Origin: Candidatus Sulfuricurvum sp. RIFRC-1
GTDB taxonomy: Bacteria; Campylobacterota; Campylobacteria; Campylobacterales; Sulfurimonadaceae
DNA length: 64,000 nucleotides
Assembly (NCBI RefSeq): GCF_000310245.1
Contig: NC_020505.1
Span: 496,001 to 560,000 of the forward strand
Direction: 5' to 3'
Both the position numbers and the translations under genes were made by a program. Shown in pieces: positions 59,320 through 64,000 of the stretch (the first letter of the stretch is position 1; each line of letters begins with the position of its first letter). The notes below the pieces were generated by a model. The model did not search any database. It was not told the origin of the DNA and was given only the letters and a program-made list of their open reading frames with translations.

Positions 59320-59413
59320 GTTCGTGGTGAGCTCAAGGAAACATCGCTTCGCGAGCGGAACCCTTGTTTTGTCGAACCATGAACATCCCCCTTTGACAGG
59401 CTCAGGGCAAACG
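59320..59413. repeat. Composite palindromic repeat with a nested palindrome
   Basis: Outer arms GTTCGTGGT (59320-59328) and ACCATGAAC (59376-59384) form one inverted repeat. Inside it at 59334-59366 is a second palindrome that starts CAAGG and ends CCTTG, with an inner CGCT / AGCG stem. A third stem (CCCT / AGGG) follows at 59389-59408. The remainder of this 188-base gap between genes is AT-rich. Confidence 0.7.
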
Positions 59414-59491
59414 CTCATAATTCAAGCAATAAAATGTAAAAATTATGCATAAATGGTATAAAATGTGAACCATTTTATTTCAGGTGAGATT

Positions 59492-60178
59492 ATGAGATTT
59501 CTGAGTGTTTTAGCGATGTTTATGTTGCCCTATTTGAGTTTTGCCGACACAGCTAATGTTTCCATGGATGATAAACCAAGTTTTGATTGTTCTAAAACAA
59601 AGACATCAATCGACGCAATGGTATGCGATAGTAAGGAATTATCAAAACTTGATAAACAATTGTCAATTTCTTATCATGATGCACTATCAAAAGGGAATAA
59701 ACAATCTATAAAAGAATGGCAAAAAGTTTGGTTGTATAATGATCGTGGAAGCTGCAATGATCCTCATTGTCTTGAAAAAGTATATGAATCTCAAATCAGT
59801 AAACTACGTGAGTTTGTCAAAAATATCTCTAAAGATTCTATTTCAGGTAAGTATCAACGATATTATAATGGAAGACTTGATAAACATATATCTTTAATCA
59901 ACATTTATGAATTGGATAGTAATAGAGTTCAAATTGTAGGTTCTTCAATATGGATTGGTAATATTGAGACAGGTAACGTTAATACGGGTGAAGCTTATGG
60001 CGAAGCCACATTAATCGACAATAGATTTAATTATGAGGAAACATCCGAAGATGGCAATGGATGTCAGTTGAGAGTTGTTTTTTATAAGAATAGCTTGGTT
60101 GTGACTGATGAGAATTTACATTGTGGAGGCTTAAATGTTTCGTTTGGCGGGGAATATAGAAAAGTTATTCATCAATAG
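59492..60178 (+). CDS. LprI-like (DUF1311) exported protein
   Basis: The 228-residue protein has a signal peptide (1-18, ending SFADTA) and an LprI-type N-terminal domain with the typical pattern FDCSKTKTSIDAMVCDSKEL and the later EWQKVW segment with RGSCNDPHCLEKVY. Related proteins inhibit lysozyme in mycobacteria; that role is not shown here. The C-terminal half (about 110-228) is beta-rich and unrecognised. ATG 59492 is preferred to 59465 because it begins the signal peptide and has AGGTGA upstream. The gene is AT-rich compared with its neighbours. Confidence 0.78.
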   Translation: MRFLSVLAMFMLPYLSFADTANVSMDDKPSFDCSKTKTSIDAMVCDSKELSKLDKQLSISYHDALSKGNKQSIKEWQKVWLYNDRGSCNDPHCLEKVYESQISKLREFVKNISKDSISGKYQRYYNGRLDKHISLINIYELDSNRVQIVGSSIWIGNIETGNVNTGEAYGEATLIDNRFNYEETSEDGNGCQLRVVFYKNSLVVTDENLHCGGLNVSFGGEYRKVIHQ

Positions 60179-60248
60179 TAATATTATATGGATGCAAAAT
60201 CATCGATTTTTCATTAAAAATAGGAAACTTACTGAAATGAATTTTCGC

Positions 60249-60254
60249 TACAAT
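60249..60254 (+). promoter_or_regulatory. Candidate -10 box of the second toxin module
   Basis: GCTACAAT contains TACAAT, 26 bases upstream of the antitoxin start, and is followed by GAGGTGA as ribosome site. Confidence 0.45.
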
Positions 60255-60280
60255 ATTACCAACACACACGAGGTGACACT

Positions 60281-60505
60281 ATGACGATTGCAATGAATAA
60301 AGCGATTGAAGATTTGCAGGAACTTACCCCAAATGAAAAAGGGTTTGTCGCACAATACCTGATTTCCTCTCTTGATACCGCACAGGATGCTGATGCTCAA
60401 ACTGAGTGGGCGGAACTGGCGAAAAAACGTTTTGAATCATTGGAAAATGGAGATGTCCAATCAGTAAGTTGGGAGAGCATCAAAAATCAGATTTTAGGTG
60501 CTTGA
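60281..60505 (+). CDS. Addiction-module antitoxin-type protein (PF09720-like)
   Basis: The 74-residue acidic protein matches the small 'addiction module component' type, with LTPNEKGFVAQYLISSL at the N-terminus and EWAELAKKRFESLENGDV as the second helix. It is followed without any gap by a RelE-like toxin gene (its TGA is immediately followed by GTG). It should be the labile antitoxin and autoregulator. Confidence 0.85.
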   Translation: MTIAMNKAIEDLQELTPNEKGFVAQYLISSLDTAQDADAQTEWAELAKKRFESLENGDVQSVSWESIKNQILGA

Positions 60506-60799
60506 GTGAAGCCGTTGCGCTTTCATCCTGATGTGAGCGTCGATGTCAAAGGCTCATATGAGTGGTATGAAGAGCGCTCTGTTGGATTAGGGGCTAGATT
60601 TATTTCCCAACTAGAACACTCGTATGAAGCAATCAGCTACTTTCCACAGATGTGGTCTCCTTTTGAGCATGGATTCCACCGCTATGTTTTACCCCATTTT
60701 CCATTTTCTGTCATTTACAAAGAAACGCACGATACCATTTTTATACTTGCTGTGATGCATAATAGCCGTAAACCCGGATACTGGAAAGATCGGCTATAA
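60506..60799 (+). CDS. RelE/ParE-superfamily toxin
   Basis: The 97-residue basic protein has the pattern of plasmid-stabilisation toxins of the RelE/ParE group: RFHPDVSVDVKGSYEWYEE at the N-terminus, then FHRYVLPHFPFSVIYKE and ILAVMHNSRKPGYWKDR at the C-terminus. The last segment, with HNSRKPGYW, is characteristic. The start is GTG and directly follows the antitoxin stop. Its 3' end overlaps a convergent gene by 6 bases. Confidence 0.87.
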   Translation: MKPLRFHPDVSVDVKGSYEWYEERSVGLGARFISQLEHSYEAISYFPQMWSPFEHGFHRYVLPHFPFSVIYKETHDTIFILAVMHNSRKPGYWKDRL

Positions 60800-61432
60800 A
60801 ACTTTAAAAAACTCCGCCGCTTCCTCTTCATCATCGGTGAGGGTGGCAAAATCCTCATCGTTTTCCAGCTTATCTTTGATGGTCGAGACACAATAATCAA
60901 ATCCGATTTCTCTCGCATTTTCAATGTTAAATACAAATCCCATTCCGCTGAATTGATACGGCTCTTCTTGTTCGATACAGAGTAAAATCCCTTCACACTT
61001 TTCTTCAAATTGTTCGACGATTTCACGGTAAGAGATGTTGAATTCGGTAGCATTCCAACCGATATCTTCGAGCTTTTTATCGGAAAATTCGGCAATTCCA
61101 TCTCCCGTAGTATCATCGTACAAAGCCCGTTTTTGGTTAAACCCGATAATACTTTGCCATGCACCGGAAGCTTTGATCAATATTCGATCATCATCTTCGA
61201 CGATTCGATAACTGTCTCCGAGCATACTTGAGATAGGGCGAGAAAGTGTGGTACTTAGAGGAGAGAGCGGTGGAATTTGTCCCTCGAAAATCGAGATGGT
61301 ATCATCTGCGAAAGGAGCGTATCGGATTTCACCGCTATAGGTGATCGCAAAAGATTTTGCCGAGCTGGCGGCACGCAAAAAATCCTCTTTGGCGACAACT
61401 ATGATCTCTTTAAAAAGGTTGAATTTTTTCAT
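60794..61432 (-). CDS. Conserved hypothetical protein
   Basis: The 212-residue acidic protein has no signal peptide or membrane segment. It has a basic start (MKKFNLFKEIIVVAKEDFL), a middle with DDTTGDGIAEFSDKKLEDIGW and a closing acidic helix (TDDEEEAAEFFKVL). I recognise no family. It overlaps the toxin gene by 6 bases at its 3' end. It is transcribed from the ilvC side, so its promoter must lie in the 164-base gap before ilvC. Confidence 0.62.
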   Translation of the reverse strand: MKKFNLFKEIIVVAKEDFLRAASSAKSFAITYSGEIRYAPFADDTISIFEGQIPPLSPLSTTLSRPISSMLGDSYRIVEDDDRILIKASGAWQSIIGFNQKRALYDDTTGDGIAEFSDKKLEDIGWNATEFNISYREIVEQFEEKCEGILLCIEQEEPYQFSGMGFVFNIENAREIGFDYCVSTIKDKLENDEDFATLTDDEEEAAEFFKVL

Positions 61433-61547
61433 TAAAATGTCTCTTTTTTTGGGTGAATTGTAGCATGGGATCGTTGCATCATCCTTAGTGAAGTATTTAG
61501 CAGAATGATATAAGGGTACGCTAATATATTTTTATGCAAAAGTGGGG

Positions 61548-61553
61548 TATAAT
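61548..61553 (+). promoter_or_regulatory. -10 box of ilvC
   Basis: TATAAT lies 43 bases upstream of the ilvC ATG and follows GTGGGG. The ribosome site is AAGGATA. No leader peptide or attenuator is seen in the 36-base leader. Confidence 0.6.
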
Positions 61554-61575
61554 TCGCCAAATTTTAAGCCTATGA

Positions 61576-62619
<1,044 letters not shown>

Positions 62620-62627
62620 TATCCCTT

Positions 62628-62648
62628 TTCAGAGCATGACGCTCTGAA
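62628..62648 (+). terminator. Stem-loop after ilvC
   Basis: A perfect 8-base stem (TTCAGAGC / GCTCTGAA) with a 5-base loop lies 8 bases after the ilvC stop. No run of T follows, so it may only attenuate transcription to the next gene or protect the ilvC message. Confidence 0.5.
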
Positions 62649-62679
62649 TATACTCCATCATAAGAGGTTTTATCATTTT

Positions 62680-63738
62680 ATGAGCAAACGACCTCGACCT
62701 AATCACATTTTTTCATTGCAACGCCTTGGATGGGGAATCGTCGGATTTCTCCTTTTTCTGATTGCACTTCTAATCGGGTATGTAATCGGATTTTCACAAG
62801 CAGAAGAAGAGCTTGCCGCCGAACGTGTTCAAACACAGATGCTCGTAAATCAAATCAAAGAAATTGCCGCGATAGATGAGAGTTACATACCTACCCCAAA
62901 GCCCAAAGAAAACGGGCAAGATCTTGAAATCCGTCGACTGAAAAAAGAGCTGCAATCTCTTTTAGAGAAAGAATCTCAGCGTTCACCTGCACAAGTGCAT
63001 AAACCTGAGCCGATTAAGCCTCAGCATGAATATGCCCCTAAAGATAAGCAGGCGTTACCCCCTCCCGCTCCAAAACGTCCGGTAGTTCTTGATTCCAAAG
63101 GTGCAAAACTCGTCATTATCATTGATGATGTTTCGTATGCTCATGATGTTAAGGCAATTCAATCGACGGGATTGCCTTTGGTAATGTCGTTTCTTCCCCC
63201 AAGTTCCAGGCATCCGGAATCGGCTAAATTAGCACAACAGCAATCTCGTTATATGGTTCATTTGCCGATGGAAGCGATGGATTTTAACGATGAAGAGGCA
63301 GTCACTCTCCATATCACCGATTCTGAAGAACAGATGGCTAAACGCATTTCGACACTCAAGCAGCTTTATCCTGCGGTTCGCTATATGAATAACCATACAG
63401 GCTCCAAGTTTACCGCAGATGCGGAAGCAATGGAAAAGCTGATCCGCGTTTTGAAACGGGAAGGGATTGTTTTTGTCGATAGCCGAACGACCGGAAAAAC
63501 GAAGGTTCCAGAGATATCGAGAAAATTAGGTACCCGTTATATCGGACGCGATGTATTTTTGGATCATCAAGACGGTGTAGCCAATGTTAAAAAGCAGATT
63601 AAAGAGGCGGTAGAGAAAGCTAGACGCCATGGAACTGCTATCGCCATCGGTCATCCAAGAGCGGATACGATTCAAGCGCTCAAAGAGTCCAAAGAACTAT
63701 TACGCGGCATTCAGATAGTCGGGATAGAAAATATTTGA
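62680..63738 (+). CDS. Divergent polysaccharide deacetylase family protein
   Basis: The 352-residue protein has one N-terminal membrane helix (about 14-34), a coiled coil (about 38-105), a proline-rich linker (APKDKQALPPPAPKRPV) and a divergent polysaccharide deacetylase domain starting VIIIDDVSYAHDV. Further motifs are MVHLPMEAM, MNNHTGSKFTAD and IAIGHPRADT. The fold resembles YibQ-type proteins. The C-terminal domain should lie in the periplasm. Its substrate is not known. AAGAGG precedes the ATG. Confidence 0.85.
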   Translation: MSKRPRPNHIFSLQRLGWGIVGFLLFLIALLIGYVIGFSQAEEELAAERVQTQMLVNQIKEIAAIDESYIPTPKPKENGQDLEIRRLKKELQSLLEKESQRSPAQVHKPEPIKPQHEYAPKDKQALPPPAPKRPVVLDSKGAKLVIIIDDVSYAHDVKAIQSTGLPLVMSFLPPSSRHPESAKLAQQQSRYMVHLPMEAMDFNDEEAVTLHITDSEEQMAKRISTLKQLYPAVRYMNNHTGSKFTADAEAMEKLIRVLKREGIVFVDSRTTGKTKVPEISRKLGTRYIGRDVFLDHQDGVANVKKQIKEAVEKARRHGTAIAIGHPRADTIQALKESKELLRGIQIVGIENI

Positions 63739-63812
63739 CACAGTGACAAAAAATCGCTCGTTTTAACCTTTATTCGCTATTGTTACTCATCTAAAATAGT
63801 AATGAGTCAGCA

Positions 63813-64000
63813 TGAGCAATACGATCCATTTTGATATTCCTGAACTCTTCTCGATGAAACGTTATCCCGAGAAACTCTCTTATCGAGGTTCTTTGGATCT
63901 TCTTCACCGTCCTAAAATCTCTATTGTCGGGACACGCCGGCCCAATCCTTATACGCGCTCTATTACACTGGAACTTTCCAAAAAACTCTCTTTGTCGGGT
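63813..64000 (+). CDS. dprA: DNA processing protein DprA, 3' truncated by window end
   Basis: DprA protects incoming single-stranded DNA and loads RecA during natural transformation. Only the first 62 codons are in the window. They include YRGSLDLLHRPKISIVGTRRP, the start of the Rossmann-like domain with the VGTRRP motif. The N-terminal helical domain of many DprA proteins is absent, as in Helicobacter. The start is ATG 63813, with no strong ribosome site; TAAAAT at 63793-63798 may be its -10 box. Confidence 0.85.

Overview
The window looks like a chromosomal segment of a Campylobacterota (epsilonproteobacterial) bacterium, probably a Sulfuricurvum/Sulfurimonas-type free-living species. The reasons are the gene content and order: secD-secF-leuS-lptE-folC-mfd, cheV-cheA(with receiver)-cheW after greA, ilvC-polysaccharide deacetylase-dprA, an FeS-free MagIII glycosylase, an ArsS-like kinase and a Campylobacterota-type porin. 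Base composition is moderate, and two short islets (about 18.6-20.4 kb and 59.4-61.5 kb) look more AT-rich. The genus is an inference from remembered gene orders and was not tested by a search. No tRNA, rRNA, CRISPR array, insertion sequence or phage gene was found, and no gene-free stretch exceeds about 225 bases.

Region by region: 0-12 kb is a plus-strand run for protein export (secD partial, secF), leucyl-tRNA synthetase, LPS assembly (lptE), a diguanylate cyclase, folate (folC), transcription-coupled repair (mfd) and rRNA methylation (rlmC). 12-16.3 kb on the minus strand has a YgjP-like peptidase and pgaB-pgaC-pgaD for poly-N-acetylglucosamine, without pgaA. 16.4-21.4 kb holds a conserved unknown membrane protein coupled to a YmdB phosphodiesterase, MagIII, and an accessory islet with lipoproteins, an MNT/HEPN pair, ywbE, a cupin and a cold-shock gene. 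21.5-25.3 kb is dnaX-murI-rho. 25.4-31.1 kb carries a SUMF1-domain protein, YchJ-like protein, a membrane protein/NfeD/SPFH cluster, rmuC and pssA.

31.3-37.4 kb is the most interesting part. A porin is followed by a minus-strand operon (outer-membrane beta-barrel, periplasmic FMN-binding protein, ApbE flavin transferase), which is divergent from feoA-feoB. The shared 163-bp intergenic region contains two Fur-box-like palindromes, one beside each start. This suggests an iron-controlled module that pairs a covalently flavinylated periplasmic protein with ferrous iron uptake. 37.4-40.8 kb has an OmpR/ArsS-type two-component pair, surE and a TcdA-like enzyme, then a RelE/ParE toxin pair. 41.4-47.6 kb runs greA, argC, an LpxH-like phosphoesterase, cheV, cheA and cheW.

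47.7-54.2 kb has pepP, two unrecognised minus-strand genes, a DUF445 protein, clpB with an HspR-type operator, and a tetraheme lipoprotein. 54.35-59.3 kb is the classic rpmH-rnpA-yidD-yidC-jag-mnmE-ruvX run, with successive overlaps from rnpA onward. 59.3-61.4 kb is a repeat-rich accessory islet with an LprI-like protein and a second toxin pair. The window closes with ilvC, a divergent polysaccharide deacetylase and the start of dprA.

Dispersed palindromes occur at 17.87, 47.61 and 59.27-59.41 kb. The first two belong to one family in which the short stems vary but stay complementary.
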